NCBI GenBank assembly: GCA_963754645.1 | Contig: CAVWGP010000011.1 | Coordinates: 1,054,001-1,118,000, forward strand | Direction: 5' to 3' | DNA length: 64,000 nt | Source: CAVWGP01 sp963754645 | GTDB lineage: Bacteria > Pseudomonadota > Alphaproteobacteria > Bin65 | Shown: one piece after another, positions 28,524 through 36,680 of the stretch | Position numbering within the stretch: the stretch's first letter is position 1 | How the letters are laid out: the number at the start of each line of letters is the position of its first letter | Position numbers and translations under genes: made by a program | The notes under the pieces: model-generated | Database searches by the model: none | Seen by the model: the letters and a program-made list of their open reading frames with translations, nothing else | What the model was told of the DNA's origin: nothing

Positions 28524-30284
28524 ATGCAATTCGACGCGGCCTATGATTACGTCATCGTCGGCGCCGGTTCGGCGGGCTGCGTGCTGGCCAACCGCCTGTC
28601 CGCCGATCCCGCGCTCAAAGTCTGCGTGCTCGAAGCCGGGCCGGCGGATCGCGGCTGGAAAGTCCACATGCCGGCGGCGCTCACCTATCATCTCGCCGAC
28701 GACAAGTTCAATTGGTTCTACGAAACCGAGCCGCAGCCGCACTTGGACAACCGGCGGCTGTACTGGCCGCGCGGCCGGGTGCTGGGCGGTTCGTCGTCGC
28801 TCAACGCCATGGTCTATGTGCGCGGCCACGCCAAGGACTACGACCGCTGGGCGCGCAGCAACGGGCTGGAACATTGGTCCTACGCCCATGTGCTGCCCTA
28901 TTTTCGCAAGGCCGAGACGCGCGCCCTGGGCGGCGACGCCTATCGCGGCGCTGGCGGCCCGCTCCATGTGTCGACCGGAGAAGCGCGCAATCCGCTGTTC
29001 GCCGCCTTCATCGAAGCCGGGCGCCAGGCCGGCTATCCGCTGACGCCCGACATGAACGGCTTCCAGCAGGAAGGCTTCGGCCGCATGGACATGACGATCC
29101 ACCGCGGCCGGCGCTGGAGTGCCGCCACCGCCTATCTCAAGCCGGCGCGCGGGCGGCGGAATTTGCGCGTCGTCACCGGCGCGCTGTGCACGCGAATTCT
29201 GTTCGAGGGCCGGCGCGCCGTCGGCGTCGAATACGGTTCGGGTCGCAAGATCCTGCGCGTCCGGGCGGAGCGCGAGGTCGTGGTGTCGGGCGGCGCGATC
29301 AACTCGCCGCAATTGCTGATGCTGTCCGGCGTCGGCCCCGCCGGCACGCTGGGCCGGCATGGCATCGCCGTCCGGCACGATCTGCCGGGCGTCGGCGCGA
29401 ATTTGCAGGATCATCTGGAACTTTACGTGCAATATGAGTCGCGCCGGCCGATCACGCTCTACGCCGTCGAAAATCCGCTGGTGAAACTGCGCGTCGGTGT
29501 CGAGTGGTTCTTGTTCCATTCCGGCTGGGGCGCCTCGGCCCATCTCGAAGCCGGCGCCTTCATCCGCCGCAACGCCGGCGTCGAGCATCCCGATGTGCAA
29601 TTCCATTTCCTGCCGTCGCTGGTTTACGACCACGGGCGCAAGCCGCCGGACCGGCACGGCTTCCAGGTCCATGTCGGCCCGATGCGCGCAACAAGCACCG
29701 GCACGCTCGCGCTACGCTCGGCCGATCCCCGCGCCCATCCGCTCATCGAGCCCAATTACCTCGCGACCGAGCAGGACCGCGTCGAGATGCGCGACGCAGT
29801 AAGGCTGGCGCGCGAAATCTTCGCCCAGCGCGCTTTCGATCCCTATCGCGGAGAGGAATTGGCGCCGGGCCGCGCGGCGCGAAGCGATGCCGAGATCGAC
29901 GCCTTCGTGCGCCGCAAGGCGGACAGCGCCTATCACCCGTCCTGCACCTGCCGCATGGGCCTCGACGACGGGGCCGTTGTCGATGGCGAGCTGCACGTTC
30001 GCGGGCTCGAAGGATTGCGCGTCGTCGATGCCTCGGTCATGCCCAGCATCGTCAGCGGCAACCTCAACGCGCCCACCATCATGCTCGCCGAAAAAGCCGC
30101 CGACATGATCCTGGGCCGCGCGCCTCTGCCGCCGAGCGACGCGCCGGTCTACGCGCCGCCGGATCCAAGCGTGGCGCGCGGCAAGCCGGAGCGGGTGTAC
30201 GAGGGCGGTGAAAATGCACAAGCTCGTCATCCCGACCAGAGCGCCGCGAAGCGGCGCGCAGCGGAGGGACCTCGGCCGGACTAG
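28524..30284 (+). CDS. betA: GMC oxidoreductase, choline dehydrogenase-like
   Basis: A 586-residue FAD-dependent GMC oxidoreductase. It has the N-terminal dinucleotide motif YVIVGAGSAGCVLANRLSAD, GMC signature 1 around GRVLGGSSSLNAMVYVRG, signature 2 GGAINSPQLLMLSGVGP, and the catalytic His in YHPSCTCRMG. It would oxidise choline to betaine aldehyde for the BetB encoded just upstream. The normal end of the family falls near MILGRAPLPP. Here the frame continues ~40 residues, and the last 20 are encoded by a palindromic repeat at 30226-30366, which supplies the stop codon. Choline is the likely substrate from context; other alcohols are possible. Confidence 0.82.
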   Translation: MQFDAAYDYVIVGAGSAGCVLANRLSADPALKVCVLEAGPADRGWKVHMPAALTYHLADDKFNWFYETEPQPHLDNRRLYWPRGRVLGGSSSLNAMVYVRGHAKDYDRWARSNGLEHWSYAHVLPYFRKAETRALGGDAYRGAGGPLHVSTGEARNPLFAAFIEAGRQAGYPLTPDMNGFQQEGFGRMDMTIHRGRRWSAATAYLKPARGRRNLRVVTGALCTRILFEGRRAVGVEYGSGRKILRVRAEREVVVSGGAINSPQLLMLSGVGPAGTLGRHGIAVRHDLPGVGANLQDHLELYVQYESRRPITLYAVENPLVKLRVGVEWFLFHSGWGASAHLEAGAFIRRNAGVEHPDVQFHFLPSLVYDHGRKPPDRHGFQVHVGPMRATSTGTLALRSADPRAHPLIEPNYLATEQDRVEMRDAVRLAREIFAQRAFDPYRGEELAPGRAARSDAEIDAFVRRKADSAYHPSCTCRMGLDDGAVVDGELHVRGLEGLRVVDASVMPSIVSGNLNAPTIMLAEKAADMILGRAPLPPSDAPVYAPPDPSVARGKPERVYEGGENAQARHPDQSAAKRRAAEGPRPD

Positions 30285-30366
30285 CGGGGCTTGCGCGACG
30301 GCACAACGCTAAGCCACCCGAGGTCCCTCCGCTACGCGCGCTGACGCGCGCTCCGGTCGGGATGAC
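30226..30366. repeat. Long palindromic repeat, GTCATCCCGA family, copy 3
   Basis: 141-bp imperfect palindrome starting GTCATCCCGACCAGAG and ending CCGGTCGGGATGAC, inner stems GAGGGACCTCGG / CCGAGGTCCCTCC. It overlaps the 3' end of the GMC oxidoreductase reading frame by 59 bp and ends 14 bp before the stop of the convergent enoyl-CoA hydratase. It may serve as a two-way terminator for both genes. Confidence 0.92.
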
Positions 30367-30379
30367 GAGCGAATACTCG

Positions 30380-31153
30380 CTACTTTCCCTTAAAGTTCGG
30401 CTTGCGCTTTTCCTGAAACGCGCGGACGCCTTCGATGCCGTCTTCGCTCTGCAGCGATTCGATCAGCGCGGGCAGGCGTTGCGATTGCGCTTCGGCGAGC
30501 GTCATCTGGCTCGTCGCATTGACGATCTGCTTGATGGCGCGCAGCGAGAGCGGGGCGCAGGCGAGGATGTCGCCGAGCCAGCGTTCGACGGCGGCGTCGA
30601 GCTCGGCGCGCGGCACCACTTCGTTGATGAAGCCCAGGCGCAGGCCCTCCTCGGCCTTGACCCTCCGGCCGGTGAGCAGCATGCCCATGGCGAGCTTGCG
30701 CGGGATTTGCCGCGACAGCATGAGCATGCCGCCATCGAGCGGCAATCGGCCGACGCGCGGCTCGGGCAGGCCGAAGGTCGCTTCGGGGCAGGCGATGACG
30801 AGGTCGCAGCCCAATACCATTTCGAAGCCGCCGCCGAGCGCGTGGCCGTTGACGCGCGCGAGCACGGGAATGTCGAGCGTGGTGCGCAACGAAATGCCGC
30901 CGAAACCGCCGGGCCGGTTCTGCGCCCAATATTCCAGGCCCTCCTTGCCGGGATTGCGCATGTCGGCGCCGGCGCAAAAGGCGCGGTCGCCGGCGCCGGT
31001 CAAGACCGCGACGCGCACTTCGCGATCGGCTTCGATCTCGCTCCAGATCTGCCGCAGCCGCGCCTCGCTGGCGTCATCCATGGCATTGAGCGCCTCGGGC
31101 CGGTCGATCGTGACGCGCGCGACGCGGTCCTTGATCTCGAAACGGACGCTCAC
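30380..31153 (-). CDS. Enoyl-CoA hydratase/isomerase family protein
   Basis: A 257-residue crotonase-fold protein. The oxyanion-hole segments are CAGADMRN (residues 61-68) and GHALGGGFEMVLGCD, with the second active-site segment at FGLPEPRVGRLPLDGG. The start is GTG 31153, overlapping the stop of the CoA transferase as GTGA; a longer continuous frame in the track of the transferase is only a shadow. It is the last gene of a three-gene operon with a CaiB-type CoA transferase and a FAD oxidoreductase, suggesting activation and then hydration of an unsaturated acid. Different from the ECH at the left edge. Confidence 0.88.
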   Translation of the reverse strand: MSVRFEIKDRVARVTIDRPEALNAMDDASEARLRQIWSEIEADREVRVAVLTGAGDRAFCAGADMRNPGKEGLEYWAQNRPGGFGGISLRTTLDIPVLARVNGHALGGGFEMVLGCDLVIACPEATFGLPEPRVGRLPLDGGMLMLSRQIPRKLAMGMLLTGRRVKAEEGLRLGFINEVVPRAELDAAVERWLGDILACAPLSLRAIKQIVNATSQMTLAEAQSQRLPALIESLQSEDGIEGVRAFQEKRKPNFKGK

Positions 31154-32304
31154 GCCGCCGCTCCGCGCGCCGTGGCCGAAACTTCGGCCATGACGGCCTC
31201 GGTGTGCTGGCCGAGCTTGGGCGGCGGAATCCGCAGCGTCACCGGCGCATCGGACATGTGGATCGGCGAGGCGATGAGCTGCAAGGCCTCGCCGTCGGCG
31301 CCGGTGCCGGTCAGCACCATGCCGTTGACATGCGTCTGCGGATCGGCGAGCGCGCGCTTCAGCGTCTTGACCGGCGCGCATAGCAGATCTTGTTCCTCGA
31401 GCCGCGCGATCCAATGCGCCGTCGTGTTCGAGGCGAAGCGCGCGCGGAAGATGGCGTGCAAGTCCCGGCGGTTGGCGACTTGCGCCGCGTGATCGGCGAA
31501 GCGGGCTTCCAGCGAGAGGTCCGCGATTTCCAATGCCGCGGAAATATCGCGCAGCGGATGCGTCTTGAACGCGCCGACGATGACGACGGCGCCGTCCCTG
31601 GTCTCGTACACGCCCGAGAGCGGCATGGCGCCCCAATTGAGATCGTGGTCGCGCATCAGGCTCATGGCGCCTTCCTGCATCTGCATGGCGAGCATCGAAT
31701 CGTAAAGTGAAACGCTCACCGCCTGGCCGCGCCCCGTCTTCTGGCGCTGCAGCAGCGCCAGCAGCACGCCCTGGACGAGATGCATGCCGCAGGAAAAATC
31801 GGCCAGCGCCGTGGCATAGACCGAAACCGGCAGATCGGGATTGGATTTGCGCCACATCACGCCCGACATGGCCTGGGCCAGCACGTCCTGCCCGCCCTTG
31901 TGGGCATAGGGGCCTTGCGGGCCGTAGCCGGTGCCGACGGCGTAGATCAGGCGCGGATTGGTGCGGCTCAGCTCGGCATAGCCGAAACCCATGCGCTCCA
32001 TCACGCCGGCGCGGAAATTGTTGGCGACGACGTCGGCGCCGTCGATGAGCTTGCGCAGCGCCGCCTTGCTCGCCGCGTCGCGCAGATCGAGCACGACGCT
32101 GCGCTTGTTGCGGTTGAGGGCGCAGTAGATCGGGTTCTGCAAGCCCGCGGGATCGGGATAGGAGGTGCGCGAAAGATCGCCCGTGCCCGGCCGCTCGATC
32201 TTGATCACGTCGGCGCCGTAGTCGCCCAGCATCTGCGTGGCGCAGGGCCCCATCATCACCTGGGTGAAATCGATCACCCGGATGCCGTCGAGCGGCAGGC
32301 TCAT
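31150..32304 (-). CDS. CaiB/BaiF family (class III) CoA transferase
   Basis: A 384-residue family III CoA transferase. N-terminal VIDFTQVMMGPCATQMLGDYGADVIK is the family opening, and the conserved Asp that forms the acyl anhydride is probably in ATALADFSCGMHLVQ near residue 168. It transfers CoA from a donor thioester to an organic acid. Four-base overlaps on both sides couple it with the FAD oxidoreductase and the enoyl-CoA hydratase. Substrate is not predictable; the operon suggests degradation of an unusual carboxylate. Confidence 0.88.
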   Translation of the reverse strand: MSLPLDGIRVIDFTQVMMGPCATQMLGDYGADVIKIERPGTGDLSRTSYPDPAGLQNPIYCALNRNKRSVVLDLRDAASKAALRKLIDGADVVANNFRAGVMERMGFGYAELSRTNPRLIYAVGTGYGPQGPYAHKGGQDVLAQAMSGVMWRKSNPDLPVSVYATALADFSCGMHLVQGVLLALLQRQKTGRGQAVSVSLYDSMLAMQMQEGAMSLMRDHDLNWGAMPLSGVYETRDGAVVIVGAFKTHPLRDISAALEIADLSLEARFADHAAQVANRRDLHAIFRARFASNTTAHWIARLEEQDLLCAPVKTLKRALADPQTHVNGMVLTGTGADGEALQLIASPIHMSDAPVTLRIPPPKLGQHTEAVMAEVSATARGAAA

Positions 32305-33656
32305 GCGGCTTTCTCCAAAACCTTGGCGTTGGCCGAAGGAATATCGCCCGGATCGCCGCCCTGTTCGCGGACCAATTTCTGGATGCGCCGCGCATCGACA
32401 TTGCGCACCGTCGTCGCGCCGTCGAGCGCGAGATAGGCCGCGACGCCGGCCGCTTCGCCCATCGCCATGCAGGGCGGGATTTCGCGCGAAATCTTCTGCG
32501 CCGAGGAGGTGGCCGAATAGTGCCGGCCGGCGACGAGCAATTGATCGACATGCTTCGGCAGCAGCGCGCGATAGGGCGTGTAATAATCGCGCCCGCGCGC
32601 CACGCTGTCGGAGAAATGCACGCGCTCGGCGATGTCTTCCTTGGTCACGACATATTCGCCTTCGAGCAGGCGCGTTTGCCGGATGCCGGTCTGCGGCGCC
32701 ACGTCGACGACATAGGCGTTGGCGAAACCCGGCATGTTCTTGCGCGCGAAATCGAGCAGCGCGTAGATGCGCGTGCGGCCCTCGAAATCGGCGCGCGTCA
32801 GATCTTCCACCTTGATGCCGTCATAGCCCGTCATGTGCGGGCAATTGCACCACACGACTCCGGGCAGCGGCGTTTTCAGCCACCAATAGGCCCACGAGCC
32901 GCCCATGATGCGCTTGGCCTGGATGTCGAGCGCGTGGAAGGCCTCGGGCTGGCCGTATTGGAATTTCTCCGCCGCGTCGGTGTCGACGCCGCCGAGGCGG
33001 AACACGGTGGTGACGATATAGGCGCCGTGCGCGAACGGCGCGCCGGCCGCGGCGGCGACGTCGAGATCGCCGGTCGCGTCGATGACGACGTCGCCGAGCA
33101 CGGCCTCGCGCCCGGCCTTGGATTCGGAAACGACGCCCTTGATGCGCCCGCCTTCGACGATGGCGCTGGAGAACCAGCTATGGAAGCGCGCATCGACGCC
33201 CGCTTCCTTGACCAGATCGTTGGACACGCGCTTCCAGCCGTCGGGATCGAAGGCGACGGCGAAGCAGATCGGGTGCGGCTTCAAGTGGCTGTGAAAATCG
33301 AACGAGCCCCAGCGCGACCATTTCTGCCACATCGCCTGGTCCTGGATGCGCTCGGCTTCCGGCGGATAGACGGCGAGGCCGAGGCGCGCCATGCGCTCGA
33401 TCATCTCCATGCACAGGCCGGTGACGGTGATCTCGCGCCCGTTGCACATGTCGTCGAGCACCAACACCATGCCGCCCGAGGCGAGGCCGCCGAGATAGGG
33501 ATAGCGTTCGAGCAGGGTCACGCTGGCGCCGTTGCGCCGCGCCGCCACCGCGGCGGCGACGCCGGCCGGGCCGCCGCCAACAACGACGACGTCGGATTTC
33601 GCGACGACGCGCGCGTCGCGCGCCGATTCCCGGATGGATTGCGGGTGCGCGGTCAT
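32301..33656 (-). CDS. FAD-dependent oxidoreductase (FAD_oxidored family)
   Basis: A 451-residue flavoprotein with the N-terminal FAD motif DVVVVGGGPAGVAAAVAARR, a second motif GDVVIDATGDLDVAAAAGAP near residue 190 and the C-terminal VAGRHYSATSSAQKISREIP. This architecture fits the FAD_oxidored family, which includes many uncharacterised 'FAD-dependent oxidoreductase' proteins. It is the first gene of the operon with the CoA transferase and hydratase. No signal peptide, so likely cytoplasmic. Its substrate is unknown, and the sequence gives no clear hint beyond operon partners. Confidence 0.8.
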   Translation of the reverse strand: MTAHPQSIRESARDARVVAKSDVVVVGGGPAGVAAAVAARRNGASVTLLERYPYLGGLASGGMVLVLDDMCNGREITVTGLCMEMIERMARLGLAVYPPEAERIQDQAMWQKWSRWGSFDFHSHLKPHPICFAVAFDPDGWKRVSNDLVKEAGVDARFHSWFSSAIVEGGRIKGVVSESKAGREAVLGDVVIDATGDLDVAAAAGAPFAHGAYIVTTVFRLGGVDTDAAEKFQYGQPEAFHALDIQAKRIMGGSWAYWWLKTPLPGVVWCNCPHMTGYDGIKVEDLTRADFEGRTRIYALLDFARKNMPGFANAYVVDVAPQTGIRQTRLLEGEYVVTKEDIAERVHFSDSVARGRDYYTPYRALLPKHVDQLLVAGRHYSATSSAQKISREIPPCMAMGEAAGVAAYLALDGATTVRNVDARRIQKLVREQGGDPGDIPSANAKVLEKAA

Positions 33657-33724
33657 GGGTTCACTCCTGTTCCGGCCGGCTCAATGGCCGGCACCGGTGC
33701 GATTTATCGTTCGATTGTCGCTGC

Positions 33725-33821
33725 GTAGGGGCGGGTCTCCGACCCGCCCGGCTCGTGCCGCTCGCGCGACCGGGCAACAATTGCGCGGCGGCGCGAGGGC
33801 GGGTCGGAGACCCGCCCCTAC
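33725..33821. repeat. Palindromic repeat, GTAGGGGCG family, copy 3
   Basis: 97-bp inverted repeat whose arms (GTAGGGGCGGGTCTCCGACC and complement) are the same as those of the copy at 1362-1476, 32 kb away, while the central ~45 bases differ. It lies between the FAD oxidoreductase start and the end of the ABC permease gene, both on the minus strand. Confidence 0.85.
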
Positions 33822-33841
33822 GTGGCAACGGCCGAAAACGC

Positions 33842-34687
33842 TCAATGGCCGACATTGGGCTGCCATTTGATGACCATGCGCTCGATCAGCGTGATGACCA
33901 GGAAAAATGTGACCGAAAACGCCGAGCCGACGACGACGGTGGCGTAAAGCAAGGCCGAATCGAACGCATACATCGCCTGCACGATGAGCGCGCCGATGCC
34001 GTAATTGGTGCCGATCCACTCGCCGACGATGGCGCCGATGACGGCCGTGCTCGACGCGATCTTGAGCGCCGAGAACAGATAGGGCAGCGAATTGTAGACC
34101 CGGAGCTTGAAGAACACTTCGCGCTTGCTGGCCGAGAGCACGCGCATCAGCTCCATGGTCTGCGGGTTCACCAATTCGAGGCCGCGCACCATGTTGACCA
34201 GCGTCGGGAAAAAGCAGATCAGCGCCGCGATCGCGATCTTGGGCTCGATGCCGTTGCCGAGCAGCAGGACCAGGATCGGCGCCTTGGCGACGACGGGAAT
34301 CGTGTTGATCAGAACGACCATCGGGAAAAAAGCTTCTTCCGCCGATTTGTTGTGCACGAAAACCGTGGCGACGACGATGGCGGTGCAATTGCCGAGCAGG
34401 AAGCCCGAGATCGCCTCGATCGCGGTGGGCAACAGGTTTTCCATCAGCATGCCGAATTTCGCGATCAGCATGTTGACGACCGCGATCGGCGAGGGCGCGA
34501 TGAAGGGCTTCACTTCGAGCAATTCGACCAGCGCGAACCAGATCGCGAGCAAGGTCAGCGCGCCGACCGCCGGCATCAGGCGGCGGCGCCGGGCGCGGGC
34601 GCGCCGCTCGGCGAAGAATTGCGCTTCGGCGGCGTCGAGCGCGGCATCGGCGCGGCGCGGGGCGGCGAGGGTCGCGCTGCCGGCCAT
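33842..34687 (-). CDS. ABC transporter permease (SsuC/TauC/THI-type)
   Basis: A 281-residue inner-membrane permease of the BPD_transp_1 family with about six hydrophobic helices between residues 38 and 275. The EAA loop is around LRVLSASKREVFFKLRVYNS, where the nucleotide-binding subunit docks. It overlaps the ATPase gene by one base. Together with the ATPase and a THI5/NMT1-type binding protein it forms an importer for small heterocycles, sulfonates or nitrate-like solutes. Nearby pyrimidine and amidohydrolase genes make a nucleobase-like substrate plausible, but this is inference. Confidence 0.88.
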   Translation of the reverse strand: MAGSATLAAPRRADAALDAAEAQFFAERRARARRRRLMPAVGALTLLAIWFALVELLEVKPFIAPSPIAVVNMLIAKFGMLMENLLPTAIEAISGFLLGNCTAIVVATVFVHNKSAEEAFFPMVVLINTIPVVAKAPILVLLLGNGIEPKIAIAALICFFPTLVNMVRGLELVNPQTMELMRVLSASKREVFFKLRVYNSLPYLFSALKIASSTAVIGAIVGEWIGTNYGIGALIVQAMYAFDSALLYATVVVGSAFSVTFFLVITLIERMVIKWQPNVGH

Positions 34688-35508
34688 CAGCAGGTCTCCA
34701 GCACGCGGCGCAGACGGCCGGCGAGCGCCACGAATTCCGGCGCCTCGCGCATCGCCAGGCGGCGCGGCATCGGCAGATCGTCGGCGATCAGCTCGCGCAC
34801 GCGGCCCGGATTGGCGGCCAGCATCAGCACTTGCTGGCTCAGGAAAGCGGCCTCGTAGATGCTGTGGGTCACGAACACGATCGTCGTCCTGGTTTCCTCC
34901 CAGATGCGCAGCAGCTCTTCGTTGAGCCGGTCGCGGGTGATTTCGTCGAGCGCGCCGAACGGTTCGTCCATCAGCAGGATTTTCGGATCGCTGGCGAGCG
35001 CGCGGGCGATCGAAACGCGCTGGCGCATGCCGCCCGAAAGCTCGTGCGGCAGCGCCTTCTCCCAGCCGGCGAGGCCGACAAGTTCGAGCAGCTCCTTGGG
35101 CGAGCGCGATTTGGCCGGCCGCGTGCGCGCGCCGCCGACTTCATGGGGCAGCGATACGTTGTCGAGCGCGTTGCGCCAGGGCAGCAGCGCCGCGTCTTGG
35201 AACACGAAGCCGATGGCGCGCTCGCGCCGCGCCTCGGCCGCGCTCTTGCCGAGCACGCGCACCGTGCCCGAGCCGGGCGTGAGCAGATCGGCGATGACGC
35301 GCAGCAGCGTGGACTTGCCGCAGCCCGACGGCCCCACCAGCGTGAGGAAACTGCCCTCGGCCAAGGTCAGCGACAGGTTTTCGAGCGCCGTAAGCGAGCG
35401 CCGCTCGCTGATGAAGCGGACCGTGACCTTGTCGCAGTCGATCGCCGGCGGCCGGGCCGAAGCCTCGGCCGCCGCCGGAGCGCGTTGCGCCGCGAGCGCC
35501 GCGCTCAA
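34687..35508 (-). CDS. ABC transporter ATP-binding protein (SsuB/TauB type)
   Basis: A 273-residue ABC ATPase with all motifs: Walker A GPSGCGKSTL (residues ~59-68), Q-loop FVFQDAALLPW, signature LSGGMRQRVSIARAL, Walker B ILLMDEPFGALD and the H-loop VTHSIYEAAFL. It energises import through the permease encoded immediately downstream. The gene lies 6 bp after the binding-protein gene. Sequence type matches nitrate/sulfonate/taurine transport ATPases. Confidence 0.92.
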   Translation of the reverse strand: MSAALAAQRAPAAAEASARPPAIDCDKVTVRFISERRSLTALENLSLTLAEGSFLTLVGPSGCGKSTLLRVIADLLTPGSGTVRVLGKSAAEARRERAIGFVFQDAALLPWRNALDNVSLPHEVGGARTRPAKSRSPKELLELVGLAGWEKALPHELSGGMRQRVSIARALASDPKILLMDEPFGALDEITRDRLNEELLRIWEETRTTIVFVTHSIYEAAFLSQQVLMLAANPGRVRELIADDLPMPRRLAMREAPEFVALAGRLRRVLETC

Positions 35509-35514
35509 GACCGC

Positions 35515-36549
35515 TCAGCCGATGCGCGGACGCGCCGCGTCGGTCGCCTTCAGATTGTCGAGCGTCATCACCTCGTTGAGCGCCGGCGTGCGCTTGGAGA
35601 ATTGGCCGAGTTCGGAATAGAGCTTGATCTGGCTGTCCCACACCGCCGAATCCATCGCGCCCCAGCCGTTCTTCTTGGTGTTTTCGTTGAAGGCGTAGGC
35701 GAGCATCACGTCGGCACCCTCAAGCTCGTCCTTCAGATTGAAGTTGGGATATTCCTTGACCAGCAGATCGACCGCCTTCGCCTTGTTGGCGGCGGCATAG
35801 GCCCAGCCCTTGGCGGTGGCTCGGATGAAGCCGTTGACCATCTCGGCCTTCTTTTCGAGCGTGCTGGGCTGCGCATAGAACGGCAGCGCATAGAGCTGCA
35901 CGCCGCCGTCCCACAGGCGGAAATCGACCCGCTGGTCGCCGAGAACGCGAAGCGCGGTGGTGTTGGTTTGCCAGCCCGTCACCGCGTGGACCTGGCCGGT
36001 CATGAGCGGCGTCATATCCGCGCCCATGACGATGACCTCGACCTGCTTCGGGTCGATCTTGTGCTTGGCGAGCAGCGCGCGCAGCAGAATCTGCGCCGTC
36101 GCCTGGGTCGCGATCTTCTTGCCGATCATGTCTTGCGGCGACTTGATCGGCGCTTTCTTGAGCGAGAAATAGGTGAAGGGATGCTGCTGCGCGCCGGCGG
36201 CGAAGCATTTGACCGGCAGGTCCTGCGACGCGGCGAGCATGAGCGACGGGCTCGACGACACCTGGCCGATATCCATGCGCCCGGCCGCGACCACGGCGAT
36301 GCCGTCGATCGATGGGCCGCCGGGATGGATTTCGAGCTTGATCTTCTCCTGCTCGTAATAGCCGAGGTGCTTGGCGCAGACCTCGCCGATCTGGTTGCCG
36401 CTCGCGAGCCAGCCGAGCTGGAATTTCACCGTCTGCGTTCCCGCTTGGGCGCGCAGCGGAATGGACATGAGCGTCGGCGCCGAAATCGCCGCGCCGGCGG
36501 CGGCGCTAAGCTTGAGGAAATTGCGGCGCGATTTGCGTGATTTGTTCAT
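35515..36549 (-). CDS. ABC transporter substrate-binding protein, NMT1/THI5-like
   Basis: A 344-residue periplasmic binding protein with a Tat-type signal (SRRNFLKLSAAAGAA), suggesting export in folded form. The mature part begins QTVKFQLGWLASGNQIG, typical for NMT1/SsuA-like proteins that bind pyrimidine precursors, sulfonates or aromatic amides. The start ATG 36549 has GGGAGG upstream; a longer frame to 36681 has no such site. It is the first gene of the importer operon and diverges from the amidohydrolase gene 131 bp away. Candidate ligands are heterocycles handled by neighbouring genes. Confidence 0.87.
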   Translation of the reverse strand: MNKSRKSRRNFLKLSAAAGAAISAPTLMSIPLRAQAGTQTVKFQLGWLASGNQIGEVCAKHLGYYEQEKIKLEIHPGGPSIDGIAVVAAGRMDIGQVSSSPSLMLAASQDLPVKCFAAGAQQHPFTYFSLKKAPIKSPQDMIGKKIATQATAQILLRALLAKHKIDPKQVEVIVMGADMTPLMTGQVHAVTGWQTNTTALRVLGDQRVDFRLWDGGVQLYALPFYAQPSTLEKKAEMVNGFIRATAKGWAYAAANKAKAVDLLVKEYPNFNLKDELEGADVMLAYAFNENTKKNGWGAMDSAVWDSQIKLYSELGQFSKRTPALNEVMTLDNLKATDAARPRIG

Positions 36550-36680
36550 TCGAACCTCCCAGGATCGGTGCCAGCCAAAGGCATGCGAATTCCCATCAAT
36601 TCCTATACGCTCGCGGCACCACCGGCAAGGCGGTTCCGGCGGCATTTGCGGCGCTCCGGCGCCCGTCACAGGTGTGCGCA

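Noticed and set aside
30226..30366. Simple rho-independent terminator
   Set aside because: The structure is 141 bp, has several stems and no T-tract, and recurs at other positions including within operons, so it is annotated as a repeat that may only incidentally terminate.
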